From the NCBI RefSeq assembly GCF_014636935.1, contig NZ_BMES01000002.1, positions 1,733,148 to 1,797,147 of the forward strand: a stretch of DNA of 64,000 nucleotides. Reading direction: 5' to 3'. The position numbers were made by a program, and so were the translations under genes. This document shows positions 7,807 to 17,900 of this stretch, piece after piece. A model generated the notes under the pieces. It did not search any database, was not told where the DNA came from, and worked only from the letters and a program-made list of their open reading frames with translations. This stretch comes from Alsobacter metallidurans (GTDB taxonomy: Bacteria; Pseudomonadota; Alphaproteobacteria; Rhizobiales; Beijerinckiaceae). Each line of letters opens with the position of its first letter. The first letter of the stretch is position 1.

Positions 7807-9434
7807 TGCGCGCCGCCAGCAGGGGCCAGCAGGCCGCGCGCCTCGAGTTCCTCGCGCACCATCTTCTTGGTGATCTTGCCGTAGCCGGACTTCGGCAGCT
7901 CCTCCCAGAAGAACACCCGCCGGGGCAGCTTGTAACGCGCCATCTTGTCTCCCATCCAGGCGACCAGATCGCCCTCCGCCACGCTCGCGCCCGGCTTCAG
8001 CACGCAGACCGCCACGCCGATCTCGCCCCAGGTCGGGTCCGGCACGCCCAGCACCGCCACCTCGGCGATGGCCGGGTGGGTGAGGATCTTCTCCTCCACC
8101 TCGCGCGGATAAATGTTGGAGCCGCCCGAGATGTACATGTCCGAGGCCCGGCCGGTGATGTAGACGAAGCCCTCGGCGTCCATGATCCCAAGGTCGCCGG
8201 TGCGGAACCAGCCGTTGCGGAACGCCTTGGCGTTGGCCTCCGGATTGTCATAATAGCCCGCGAACACGGCCGGCCCGCAGACGCAGATCTCGCCGGTCTG
8301 CCCGTACGCGACCTCCGCGCCCGAATCGTCCTGGATCTGCACCTGCATGCCGGTGCGCTCGAACCCGCAGGTGCCGAGCTTCAGGTTGGGCCCGTCCTCG
8401 GCCTCGTGCAGCGCCGCCGGCAGAACCGTGATGTTCCCGGTCACCTCGCCCAGCCCGAAATACTGCACGATCACGGGGCCGAGCTTGCGCAACGCGACCT
8501 TCTGGTCCTCGCGATACATTGGCGCGCCCGCATAGATGACGTGGCGCAGGGTGGAGTGGTCATGCCGGTCCACGCCCGGATGCTCCACCAGCATCTTCAG
8601 GATGGTCGGCACCGTGAACATGTTTGCGACCCGGTGCTCGGCGATCAGCCGCCACGCCTCTTCGGCGTCGAAGCGGTCGCCCGGCAACAGCACGGTCTTC
8701 ACCGCCCGGGCGGTCTGCACCAACTGGTGTACGCCCGCACCGTGCGAGAGCGGCGCCACGACCAGCGCGGCGTCCTGCTCGGAGGCGCCCGGCGTGAGAT
8801 CGGCGAGGTGGTTGGTGATCACGAAGGCCATCTGGCCATGTGTCAGCACGGCCGCCTTGGGCCGGCCGGTGGTGCCCGACGTGAAAAAGAACCAGCACGG
8901 ATCGTCGTACTCCACATCCGCGAGCGGCGCTGCGGCGCCATCGTGCTGCGCCATCATGGCGCCCACCGAGATCGCCGCGAAAGGGGCCTCGCCGAAGCTC
9001 GCCAGCAGCTCCAGCGCCGGGCATGCAGCCTGCACGGCCGCCGCATGGGCGGGGAACTCGGCGTGGCACAGAAACGCCTTCGCGCCCGAGGCCGACGCCA
9101 GGTAGGCGACCTCGTCGGGGATCAACCGGAAATTGGTGGGCACCCACACGGCCCCGAGCCGCAGCGTCGCGAACAGCGAGATCCACATCTCCTCGCCGTT
9201 CTTGGAGTGCACCAGCACGCGGTCGCCCTTGCTCACGCCGCGTTCCGCCAGCGCGGCCGCCAACGCCTTGGCCCGGGCGCTCATCTGCGACCACGTCCAG
9301 GAGCGCTCGCCCCACACGAAGCCGACGCGGTCGGGAAAGCGTCGGGCGGCCTGGTCGAGCAGGTGCGCCAGGTTCATGACCCGGTTGGACACCCGCGCGA
9401 TTCCGCCCCGGATCGCCTGGTTTTCCCCTGACAT
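7803..9434 (-). CDS. AMP-forming acyl-CoA synthetase (ANL superfamily)
   Basis: The product has 543 residues and activates a carboxylic acid to its CoA thioester via an acyl-adenylate. Motifs run in order: P-loop FFTSGTTGRPKA (183-194), FGLGEVTG (A5, 326-333), GWFRTGDLG (408-416), the hinge ITGRASDMYISGG (426-438), and the C-terminal catalytic lysine in PKSGYGKITKK (Lys520). A GGGGGAG ribosome site precedes the ATG. The gene begins an operon with the PPC-domain gene and is divergent from a TRAP transporter, so the substrate is probably an imported organic acid; whether fatty or aromatic cannot be decided. Confidence 0.9.
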   Translation of the reverse strand: MSGENQAIRGGIARVSNRVMNLAHLLDQAARRFPDRVGFVWGERSWTWSQMSARAKALAAALAERGVSKGDRVLVHSKNGEEMWISLFATLRLGAVWVPTNFRLIPDEVAYLASASGAKAFLCHAEFPAHAAAVQAACPALELLASFGEAPFAAISVGAMMAQHDGAAAPLADVEYDDPCWFFFTSGTTGRPKAAVLTHGQMAFVITNHLADLTPGASEQDAALVVAPLSHGAGVHQLVQTARAVKTVLLPGDRFDAEEAWRLIAEHRVANMFTVPTILKMLVEHPGVDRHDHSTLRHVIYAGAPMYREDQKVALRKLGPVIVQYFGLGEVTGNITVLPAALHEAEDGPNLKLGTCGFERTGMQVQIQDDSGAEVAYGQTGEICVCGPAVFAGYYDNPEANAKAFRNGWFRTGDLGIMDAEGFVYITGRASDMYISGGSNIYPREVEEKILTHPAIAEVAVLGVPDPTWGEIGVAVCVLKPGASVAEGDLVAWMGDKMARYKLPRRVFFWEELPKSGYGKITKKMVREELEARGLLAPAGGAQ

Positions 9435-9621
9435 GCCGCTCCCCCCGTTGAACTCACATTGACCGGACGTGCTTTCGGCTTAGATTGAGCCGCCCTTTGA
9501 CGGGTCCGAATGGATCATCGAAAGGCCGCAAAAAGCAACACGGGGTGGGAGGCGCCGCCTCTGCGGGAAACGCAAAGCGTTGCCGCGGACGCCATCTCAC
9601 CGGCTCGGGAGAGACCTCAAG

Positions 9622-10638
9622 ATGGCACGTTTGACCCGCCGCGACCTGCTCGCAACCACTGGCGCCGCCTTCGCGGCCGGCACGTTCGGCATCATCGGGC
9701 GCGCCGCCGCGGCCGACTTCACCTACAAGTTCGCGAACAATCTTCCGGTCACGCACCCGCTCAACGTTCGCGCCCAGGAAGCCGCCGACAAGATCAAGGC
9801 CGGCACCGGCGGCCGCGTCGAAATCCAGATCTTCCCGAACAACCAGCTCGGCTCCGACACCGATATGCTGAGCCAGGTGCGCTCCGGCGGCGTCGAGTTC
9901 TTCACGCTCTCGGGCCTGATCCTGTCGACGCTGGTGCCGGCCGCCTCCATCAACGGCATCGGCTTCGCCTTCCCGGACTATGACACCGTCTGGAAGGCCA
10001 TGGACGGCGACCTCGGCAACTATGTTCGCGGCCAGATCGGCAAGTCCGGCCTCGTCGTCATGGACAAGGTCTGGGACAACGGCTTCCGCCAGACGACTTC
10101 GTCCAACAAGCCGATCACGACGCCGGACGACCTCAAGAACTTCAAGATCCGCGTGCCCGTGAGCCCGCTCTGGACCTCGATGTACAAGGCCTTCGACTCG
10201 GCCCCGACCTCCATCAATTTCAGCGAGGTCTACTCGGCGCTGCAGACCAAGGTGGTGGACGGCCAGGAGAACCCGCTGGCGATCATCTCCACCGCCAAGC
10301 TCTACGAGGTGCAGAAGTTCTGCTCGCTCACCAACCACATGTGGGACGGCTTCCACATGCTGGCCAATCGCCGCGCCTGGGAGAAGCTGCCCGAGGCCGA
10401 CCGCGCCGTGGTGGCTCGCGAGCTGAACGCGGCCGCCGTGCTGGAGCGCGTCGACGTCGCCAAGCTCAACGCCGGCCTCAAGGGCGACCTGGAGAGCAAA
10501 GGCCTCGCTTTCAACCAGCCGGATCCCGCCGCCTTCCGCGATAAGCTGCGCTCCGCCGGCTTCTATTCCGAATGGAAGGGCAAGTACGGCGACGAAGCCT
10601 GGGCTCTGCTGGAGAAGTCTGTCGGCAAGCTGTCGTAG
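9622..10638 (+). CDS. dctP: TRAP transporter substrate-binding protein DctP
   Basis: The product has 338 residues. The ATG at 9622 follows GGGAGAG; the earlier in-frame ATG at 9580 would bury the export signal. The N-terminus carries a Tat-like TRRDLL motif and a hydrophobic stretch ending near residue 30 (AAA-ADF). The body is the DctP fold, with the conserved arginine of the FKIRVP segment that in this family salt-bridges the ligand carboxylate. It should bind an organic acid in the periplasm and deliver it to the fused DctQM permease 218 bp downstream. The 187-bp gap upstream holds the divergent promoters with the acyl-CoA ligase. Confidence 0.9.
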   Translation: MARLTRRDLLATTGAAFAAGTFGIIGRAAAADFTYKFANNLPVTHPLNVRAQEAADKIKAGTGGRVEIQIFPNNQLGSDTDMLSQVRSGGVEFFTLSGLILSTLVPAASINGIGFAFPDYDTVWKAMDGDLGNYVRGQIGKSGLVVMDKVWDNGFRQTTSSNKPITTPDDLKNFKIRVPVSPLWTSMYKAFDSAPTSINFSEVYSALQTKVVDGQENPLAIISTAKLYEVQKFCSLTNHMWDGFHMLANRRAWEKLPEADRAVVARELNAAAVLERVDVAKLNAGLKGDLESKGLAFNQPDPAAFRDKLRSAGFYSEWKGKYGDEAWALLEKSVGKLS

Positions 10639-10660
10639 GCGATCGCCAATTCAACGATAC

Positions 10661-10798
10661 CCCTCATCCTGAGGAGCCCTGCAAAGCAGGGCGTCTCGAA
10701 GGACGAGGGGCTCCAGAAGGCTCGGCAGACTCACGAACTGGACTCCCTCGTCCTTCGAGACGCAGGCCCAAAGAGGGCCTGCTCCTCAGGATGAGGGG
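10661..10798. repeat. Intergenic palindromic repeat, family B (copy 1)
   Basis: The element opens CCCTCATCCTGAGGAGC, passes through GTCTCGAAGGACGAGGG, and closes with the inverse pair (CCCTCGTCCTTCGAGAC, then GCTCCTCAGGATGAGGG). The whole unit folds into a long stem. It sits between dctP and dctQM and could attenuate the permease relative to the binding protein. Other copies are at 28661-28800 and, decayed, 42252-42358. Confidence 0.8.
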
Positions 10799-10856
10799 TT
10801 TAGCGGCGATTCAGCTGGGCCTTTCACGAACGGCGCACAAACGGCTTTCGGACACC

Positions 10857-12734
10857 ATGGCGGGCATCCAGACACTCGACGCGGACACGGCTTCGCCCGC
10901 CACGGGCGCACGCGGCATGGCGACGCGGATCGAGGCCGCCATCTGCCGCGCGGTCGAGATTCCGGCCGCCATCCTGGTCGCCGCCGAAGTGATGGTGCTC
11001 TTTGCCGGCATCGTGGCGCGCTACGTGCTGCACAAGCCGCTAGTGTGGTCGGACGAGCTCGCCTCCATCCTGTTCCTGTGGCTCGCGATGCTCGGCGCCG
11101 TGGTGGCGTTCGGGCGCGGCGAGCACATGCGGATGACCGCGCTGGTCGGCAAGGTCGGCCCGCGCGCCCGGGCGTTTCTGGATGCGGTGGCGCTGGCGGC
11201 CGCGCTCGCGTTTCTGCTGCTGATCGTCTACCCGGCCTATGACTACGCCTATGAGGAAACCTACATCACCACCCCGGCGCTGGAGATCCAGAACGCCTGG
11301 CGGGCCGCGGCTCTGTGCGTCGGCGTGGTGCTCATGATCGCGCTGGCGCTGCTGCGCCTCGCCCGGGTAGCCGATCTCGCCACCACGGTCGGGGCGCTGG
11401 GCGGCGTGCTCGCCATCAGCGTCGCCATCTGGCTGCTCGGGCCCGCGCTGAAGCCGCTCGGCAACGTCAATCTGCTGATCTTCTTTGTCGGCATCGTAGC
11501 CGCCACGGTGTTGTCGGGCGTGCCGATAGCCTTCGCGTTCGGGCTGGCGAGCTTCGGCTACCTCGCCACCACCACGAGCGTGCCCATGCTGGTGGTGATC
11601 GGCCGCATGGATGAGGGCATGTCGCACCTCATCCTCCTCTCGGTGCCGCTGTTCGTGTTTCTCGGCCTGCTGATCGAGATGACCGGCATGGCCCGCGCCA
11701 TGGTGCAGTTCCTGGCCAGCCTGCTCGGCCACGTGCGCGGCGGCCTCTCCTATGTGCTGGTCGGCGCCATGTACCTCGTGTCGGGTATCTCGGGCGCCAA
11801 GGCGGCCGACATGGCGGCGGTCGCGCCCGTCCTGTTTCCCGAGATGAAGGCGCGCGGCGCGAAGCCGGGCGACCTCGTGGCGCTGCTCTCGGCGACGGGC
11901 GCGCAGACCGAAACCATCCCGCCCAGCCTCGTGCTGATCACCATCGGCTCGGTGACCGGCGTCTCCATCGCGGCGCTGTTCACCGGCGGCCTCCTGCCCG
12001 GCGTGGTGCTCGCCATCACGCTCTGCCTCGTGGTGCGCCACCGCTACCGCAACGAGGATCTCTCGCACGTGCGCCGCGCCACCGGCGCGGAGATCGCCCG
12101 AACCTTCGCGATCGCGCTGCCCGCGCTGGCGTTGCCGTTCATCATCCGGGCCGCCGTGGTGGAGGGCGTCGCCACCGCCACCGAGGTGTCGACCATTGGC
12201 ATCGTCTACTCGGTTGCGGCCGGGCTGCTGATCTACCGCCAGTTCAACTGGCGCCGCGTGGTCCCCATGCTGGTGGAGACGGCGGCGCTCTCAGGCGCGA
12301 TCCTGTTCATCATCGGCGCCGCCACCGCGATGGCGTGGGCGCTCACCCAGTCGGGCTTCTCGCGCGACCTCGCCGCCATCATGGCCAAGCTGCCCGGTGG
12401 CGGCGGGAGCTTCCTGGCCGTGTCGATCGTGGCCTTCATCATCCTCGGCAGCGTGCTGGAGGGCATCCCCGCCATCGTGCTGTTCGGTCCGCTGCTGTTC
12501 CCCATCGCCCGCCAGCTCGGCGTGCACGAGGTGCACTACGCCATGGTGGTGATCCTCTCGATGGGCATCGGCCTCTTCGCCCCGCCCTTCGGCGTCGGCT
12601 ACTATGCCGCCTGTGCGATCGGCCGCGTCAGCCCGGATGAAGGCATGCGGCCGATCTGGGGCTACCTGCTGGCGCTTGTCGTGGGTCTCATCGTGGTCGC
12701 CGCGGTGCCGTGGATCTCCATCGGGTTCCTTTGA
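10857..12734 (+). CDS. dctQM: TRAP transporter fused DctQ-DctM permease
   Basis: The product has 625 residues in one chain. Residues about 20-180 are the four-helix small subunit DctQ (with the WSDELA segment), and about 190-625 the large DctM permease with many membrane helices, a GPALKPLGNVNLL linker and the glycine-rich ILGSVLEGIPAIVLFGPLLFP segment. It imports the ligand held by DctP using a sodium or proton gradient. The ATG at 10857 was chosen because DctQ similarity begins just after it; the frame stays open into the upstream repeat, which is not coding. The ribosome site is weak. Confidence 0.9.
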   Translation: MAGIQTLDADTASPATGARGMATRIEAAICRAVEIPAAILVAAEVMVLFAGIVARYVLHKPLVWSDELASILFLWLAMLGAVVAFGRGEHMRMTALVGKVGPRARAFLDAVALAAALAFLLLIVYPAYDYAYEETYITTPALEIQNAWRAAALCVGVVLMIALALLRLARVADLATTVGALGGVLAISVAIWLLGPALKPLGNVNLLIFFVGIVAATVLSGVPIAFAFGLASFGYLATTTSVPMLVVIGRMDEGMSHLILLSVPLFVFLGLLIEMTGMARAMVQFLASLLGHVRGGLSYVLVGAMYLVSGISGAKAADMAAVAPVLFPEMKARGAKPGDLVALLSATGAQTETIPPSLVLITIGSVTGVSIAALFTGGLLPGVVLAITLCLVVRHRYRNEDLSHVRRATGAEIARTFAIALPALALPFIIRAAVVEGVATATEVSTIGIVYSVAAGLLIYRQFNWRRVVPMLVETAALSGAILFIIGAATAMAWALTQSGFSRDLAAIMAKLPGGGGSFLAVSIVAFIILGSVLEGIPAIVLFGPLLFPIARQLGVHEVHYAMVVILSMGIGLFAPPFGVGYYAACAIGRVSPDEGMRPIWGYLLALVVGLIVVAAVPWISIGFL

Positions 12735-12743
12735 GACTACCTC

Positions 12744-12828
12744 CCGTCATTGCGAGCGACCGCGAAGCAATCCAGCCTAACGCCCGCCCTTTAGGCTGGA
12801 TCGCTTCGCCTCCGGCTCGTAATGACGG
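12744..12828. repeat. Intergenic palindromic repeat, family C
   Basis: The ends CCGTCAT and ATGACGG are inverted. Inside, CGAAGCAATCCAGCC pairs imperfectly with GGCTGGATCGCTTCG. This is the CGTCATTGCGAGC type of repeat widespread in Bradyrhizobium and relatives. It lies after dctQM and could form a hairpin at the 3' end of that transcript. Confidence 0.75.
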
Positions 12829-12938
12829 CGAGACCCGCGCCACGCGGCGGCTTGACGCAGTCAGCGCACCGTCGGGCGTGCGGTTCCGTCCCGGTGCAAT
12901 CCGTAGGTATTTCGACTAACCTGCGCCCCACAAACCCG

Positions 12939-12963
12939 GGAACAATCGTCTCAATCAGGCGTT
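12939..12963 (+). promoter_or_regulatory. Putative sigma-EcfG promoter of tamA
   Basis: GGAAC (12939-12943), a 16-nt spacer, then CGTT (12960-12963) matches the general-stress consensus of alphaproteobacteria exactly. Transcription would begin a few bases further, close ahead of the GAGGGGA ribosome site and the TTG start at 12989. Confidence 0.55.
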
Positions 12964-12988
12964 CGCTCCCGGTGAGGGGAGCGTTCTG

Positions 12989-14953
12989 TTGGGTTGTAAG
13001 TCTGTTGTCGCATTTGCGTGCGTCCTGGCCGGCGTCGTCGCCGCACCGGGCCAATCCGCGTTGGCCCTCGATGTCCTCGGCTTCTTCGGCTTCGGCGAAA
13101 AGCCGCCCGAACCCTCGGCCACCGCCTTCCCCTACAAACTGAAGATCGAACGCCAGGGCGCGCCCAGCGAGGTCGAAACCGCCGTCGAAGACGCCTCCGC
13201 ACTGCAGAAGCTGCGCAATCAGGCTCCGGGCGCGCCGGACCAGCTGGTGCGCATCGCGGAAAGCGACCTCCCCAAGATCGTCGACGCCCTGTGGGGCATC
13301 GGCTACTACGACGCCGCCGTCACGATCGAAATCGCGGGCGTGCCGCTGGCCTTGGGGGCGACCCGCACCGACGCCGCCATCAGGGCCATCGAGCCCTATC
13401 GCGCCCGCGCCAAGGTGCCGGTTCGCATCGTCGTGAACGCGGGCCCGCAATACAAATTCCGCAACGTCATCGTCCTCAACGACGCCACCGGCCAGCCATT
13501 CTCGCATGCTGAACTGCCCGAGCGCGCCATCAAGGCCCAGCCGGGCGAGCCCGCCCGCTCTGCCGAGGTCGTGGCCGCCGAGGCCGGCATCGTCGACAAC
13601 TTTCGGGAAAAGGGCCATCCCTTCGCCAAGGTCACGTCCCGCTCGCCCGTCGTAATCCACCCCGAGCGCGCGATGGACATCACGCTCCGGGTCAGCGCCG
13701 GACCGGTCGCGCAACTCGGCGCCATCACGGTGTCGGGCGCGCCGGGCGTGGATCCCGCCGTCGTGCGCTCCTTCATCTACGCCGAGCCGGGCGACCCCTA
13801 TTCGCCGACCGCGCTGGCGGGCATTCGCAAGTCCGTTGGCCGCATCGAGGCGCTGGGAGGCGTGCGCATTCGCGAAGGCGAGGCGCTGGACCGCAACGGC
13901 GGCCTGCCGATCTTCGTAGAGCTTTCCGAGCGCAAGCGTCACGCGCTGGGCGTTTCCGCCTCCTTCTCCACCGTGGACGGCCCCGAGGTTCGCACCTACT
14001 GGACCGACCGCAACATGTTCGGCGGCGGCGAGGTGCTGCGCGTCGAGGCGTCGAGCTTCTACACGGGCCGCGCCATCGGCGAGCCGGCCTGGCGGCGCGA
14101 CGAAAAGCGCCTCCAGCGCTCTGACATCGGCGGCCGCTTCGGCTTCACGTTCCTGAAGCCGGGCCTCTGGGGCACGCGCAACGATTTCCTCGCCTCTGCG
14201 CAAGCCGCCCGAGAAAAGGGCTACGCCTACACGGTGCGTCGCGCCGGCGGCGAGATCGACCTGCGCCACCGCTTCTCGGACACCAGCGCCTTCCAGATCG
14301 GGCTGCGCGCCGAGCGAGGCCAGAGCAGCGATGCGCTGGGCCAGATCGACTACACGCTAGTCGGCGTCCCGGTGTCCTACACCTACGACTCCACCGACAA
14401 GCCGCTCGACCCCAGCCGTGGCGTCCGCTTCGCGGCCTCGGTGACGCCCTACCCATCCTTTCTCGGCTCCACGGTCGGGATGACGATCGCCAAGGCCAAC
14501 GCCTCGGCCTATTACGCGCTGGACGAGGACGCCCGCTACATCCTGGCCGCCCGCGTCGGCCTCGGCTCCATCCTGGGCGGCGAGCTCGAGGACATCCCGT
14601 CTAACTACCGCTTCTACGCCGGCGGCGGCGGCTCGGTGCGCGGCTATCGCTACCAGAGCCTGAGCCCGCGCATCGGCCGCATCCCGATCGGCGGCCAAAG
14701 CCTGGTGGACGGATCGATCGAGGCGCGCATCAAGGTCACGGACACCATCGGGGTGGTGCCATTCGTGGACGCCGGACAGGCCTATGCCGAGCGTTACCCG
14801 CGCTTCAACGAGCCGATCCGCGTCGCGGCTGGCGTGGGCCTTCGCTATTATACGTCGCTCGGGCCCATCCGCCTCGATGTCGCCGCGCCCGTGAACCCGC
14901 GCAAGGGCGACAAGCCCGTGTCCGTCTACATCAGCATCGGGCAGTCCTTCTGA
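12989..14953 (+). CDS. tamA: TamA, outer-membrane translocation/assembly module barrel
   Basis: The product has 654 residues, an Omp85-family barrel that works with TamB to assemble outer-membrane proteins. The start is a TTG with GAGGGGA 8 nt upstream; no closer ATG gives the signal peptide (about 1-27, ending ALA). POTRA-like domains fill about 45-320, followed by a 16-strand barrel. The loop-6 signature GSVRGYRY lies near 549-556, and the chain ends in phenylalanine (ISIGQSF), as expected for a BAM substrate. It overlaps the tamB start by one base. A stress-type promoter lies just upstream. Confidence 0.93.
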   Translation: MGCKSVVAFACVLAGVVAAPGQSALALDVLGFFGFGEKPPEPSATAFPYKLKIERQGAPSEVETAVEDASALQKLRNQAPGAPDQLVRIAESDLPKIVDALWGIGYYDAAVTIEIAGVPLALGATRTDAAIRAIEPYRARAKVPVRIVVNAGPQYKFRNVIVLNDATGQPFSHAELPERAIKAQPGEPARSAEVVAAEAGIVDNFREKGHPFAKVTSRSPVVIHPERAMDITLRVSAGPVAQLGAITVSGAPGVDPAVVRSFIYAEPGDPYSPTALAGIRKSVGRIEALGGVRIREGEALDRNGGLPIFVELSERKRHALGVSASFSTVDGPEVRTYWTDRNMFGGGEVLRVEASSFYTGRAIGEPAWRRDEKRLQRSDIGGRFGFTFLKPGLWGTRNDFLASAQAAREKGYAYTVRRAGGEIDLRHRFSDTSAFQIGLRAERGQSSDALGQIDYTLVGVPVSYTYDSTDKPLDPSRGVRFAASVTPYPSFLGSTVGMTIAKANASAYYALDEDARYILAARVGLGSILGGELEDIPSNYRFYAGGGGSVRGYRYQSLSPRIGRIPIGGQSLVDGSIEARIKVTDTIGVVPFVDAGQAYAERYPRFNEPIRVAAGVGLRYYTSLGPIRLDVAAPVNPRKGDKPVSVYISIGQSF

Positions 14954-17900
14954 TGGCCAAAACGCTGACGACTCTGCGCGCCGGCGCGCTCGCCCTCCTG
15001 GCTCTCGGCTCCGTCGGCTACGCCTGGCTCGGAGCCGAGCGCCCCGCCTGGGCGCAGGAAAGCGACCAGGGCTCGCTCGCCAAGCTGTTCTCCTGGGCGC
15101 TTTCCACGCCGGAGAACCGGGTCCGCATCGGCGGCGTGGAAGGCGCGCTGTCGTCCGAGGCCGTGATCCGCGACGTGCAGATCTCGGACAAGAACGGCGT
15201 CTGGATCACGCTCGACCGCGCGCGCATCGCCTGGAGTCGCACCGCCCTGCTGGCGCGTCGCCTCGACATCAGCGCGCTCGAGATCGACAAGATCACCATT
15301 GCGCGCAAGCCGACGCCCGATGAGGCCGACGCCGCCAAGGCGGCCGAAGCGCCGGCGCTGCCGGCTCTGCCTGTGAAACTGATCGTCAAGAATTTCAGCA
15401 TGAAGGAGCTGGCGCTCGGCGAGCCCGTGCTGGGCCAGGCCGCCCGCATCGCCGTGCAGGGCAACACCGTGCTGGGCAACCCCTCTGAGGGGCTCGACCT
15501 CAATCTTCAGGCCACGCGCACGGACGCGCAGGGCCGCTTCGCGGTGCGGCTCAACTACGTGCCGCAAACCGCGCGCCTCGCCGTAAACCTCGACTTCACC
15601 GAGCCGCAGGGCGGCCTCGTCGCCAGCGTGGCCAACCTTCCCGGCCAGCCGCCGATCGACCTCAAGGTGCAGGGCGAAGGCCCGCTCGACAACTTCGCCG
15701 CCAGCCTGAACTTCGTGTCCGGCCCCGAGCTCGGCGCTCAGGGTCGCGCCACCGTGACCCGCGATGGCGCGAGCCGCCGCGTCGCGCTGGCGCTGGGCGC
15801 GCGCATCTCGGCTTTGTTGCCACCTGTGGTCGCGCCCGTCTTCGCCGGCTCCACTGACCTTAACGGTGACGTGCTGGTGGGCGACGACGGCGGGCTCAAC
15901 GTGCGCAATGTCGAAATCGCGGCCCGCGCCGCCCGCCTCACGGTGGCCGGAACCATCGACGCCCGGCAGCAGATGGACATGCGCCTCGCCATCAGGGCGG
16001 TGCCGACCGAAGGCGCGCGCACCCGCGCGGGCGACGCCGAGATCGGCCGCCTTACGCTCGACGCGACCGCGAAGGGCGCGGCCACGTCGCCCAACGTGCA
16101 GGCTACGCTGGACGGACGGGAAATCTCGGTTCCCTGGGGCAAGGTCGCGTCCGTCACGGGCGCGCTCGCCATCAACCCGGCCGCCGAGGGCGCGGCGGAC
16201 ACGCGTTCGGCCGTGTCGTTCGACGCACAGGCGCGGGGCGTCGCCCCGGTCGACGCCGGCGAGGCGCGCGCCATCGGCGACCGCCTCGACATCGTGGCGC
16301 GCGGAAAGGTGGACGCCAGCTTCAACGCCGACCTCGCCGAAGCCCGCCTGGCCACGCCGACGCTCGAAACCACCTGGACCGGCGTCGTGGGCCGCCGCAC
16401 CGTCACCGGAACCGCAAACGCGCGCGTGCCCCGGATCGCGGCCTTCTCGGGTCTCGTCGGGCGCGAACTCGGCGGCTCGGCCGAACTGGAGGCCAAGGTC
16501 ACGGGCGACCCGGGCCGCTACCGCATCGACGCCGCCCTGGACGGCCGGCTCACGGATGCCCGCGTCGGCGTCGAGCAACTCGACCGGGCGCTGGCCGGGC
16601 AGGTCTCCATCAAGGGCCTTGCGCGTCGCCTGCCCGGCGGCCTCGGGTTCTCCGACCTTCGCATTGACGGTCCCAACATCCAGACCCGCATCGACGGCGA
16701 CGCCACCACGGAAGCCGCCAACCTCGTGGCGCGGCTCACGCTGCCGGAGCTGAAGCGCGTCGACGACCGCATCACTGGCCGCGCCGAGGCGCAGGCCAAC
16801 CTCACCGGCTCGCTGGAGCGGCCGGACGTCACCGCCAACCTCACCGTCACGGACGCGCGCGCGCTCGGCAAGCCGATCCCGCGGCTCGCCGTGGACCTGA
16901 CCGCCACCAACGTCACGGGCGATCTCGATGCGCGCCTGAAGCTCGACGGAGAGGTGGACCGCAAGCCCGCGCGGGGCGGCTTCCACCTCATCCGACAGGG
17001 CGCGAGCAGCCGCCTGGAAGAACTCGACGTCACAATCGGCTCCGTGCGCCTCGCCGGCGGCCTCACGATCGACGAACGCACGCTGCTGGCCGGCAAGGTC
17101 GCGCTCACGGCCGGCGACCTCAACGACCTCTCGGCGCTTGCCCTCGTGCCGCTCGCCGGCCGGCTCGACGCGGCCGTGGATCTCTCGGCGCCGGATGGCA
17201 GGCAAAACGCCGCCATCACGGCCACGGGCGACCGCATCACGGTGGCGGGCCAGAGCCTGCGGCGCCTCGAAGCACGCCTCACCGCGGCCGACATCTACGC
17301 CGCCCCGGTGGTGGACGGGACAGCCGCGGCCGACGACGCCGTGCTGGGCGGGATCCGGTTCAAGACGCTGAAACTCACCAGCCGCGGCACGCAGCAGGCG
17401 AGCGCCTTCACACTCGCGGCCGATGGCGACATGGACGTGAACGCCGAGGGCCGCCTCCTGCCCGGCCCGCCCATCCGCGTCGACCTCTCGACCCTGAGCC
17501 TCACTCGCAACAAGCAACGGCTGGCGCTGGCCGGCGCGACCTCGATCACGATCGAGAACGGCGACGTGGTGATCCCGGGGCTGACCATCACGGCCGGAAC
17601 GGGCCGCCTGCGCATCTCCGGCCGCGCTGGCAATCGCCTGGCGCTGACGGCCGACGCCACCAACGTGCCGCTGTCGATCGCCGACCTGGTCTCTCCTGGT
17701 CTCGGCCTCGCCGGGACGCTTGAGGCCCACGCCGAACTCGGCGGAACCGCCGCGGCTCCTACCGGCCCTTATCGTCTGAGCGTATCGCGCGCCGCAACGG
17801 CCGCGAGCCGCAACGCCGGCGTGCCGCCGATCGACGTCAAGGCCGACGGCCGCCTCGACGGCCAGCGGGCAAGCGTGAACGCCACCGTGTCGGCGGGGCC

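Noticed and set aside
10572-10856. A 95-residue N-terminal extension of the DctQM protein
   Set aside because: It would be encoded by the family B intergenic repeat and has no similarity to DctQ.
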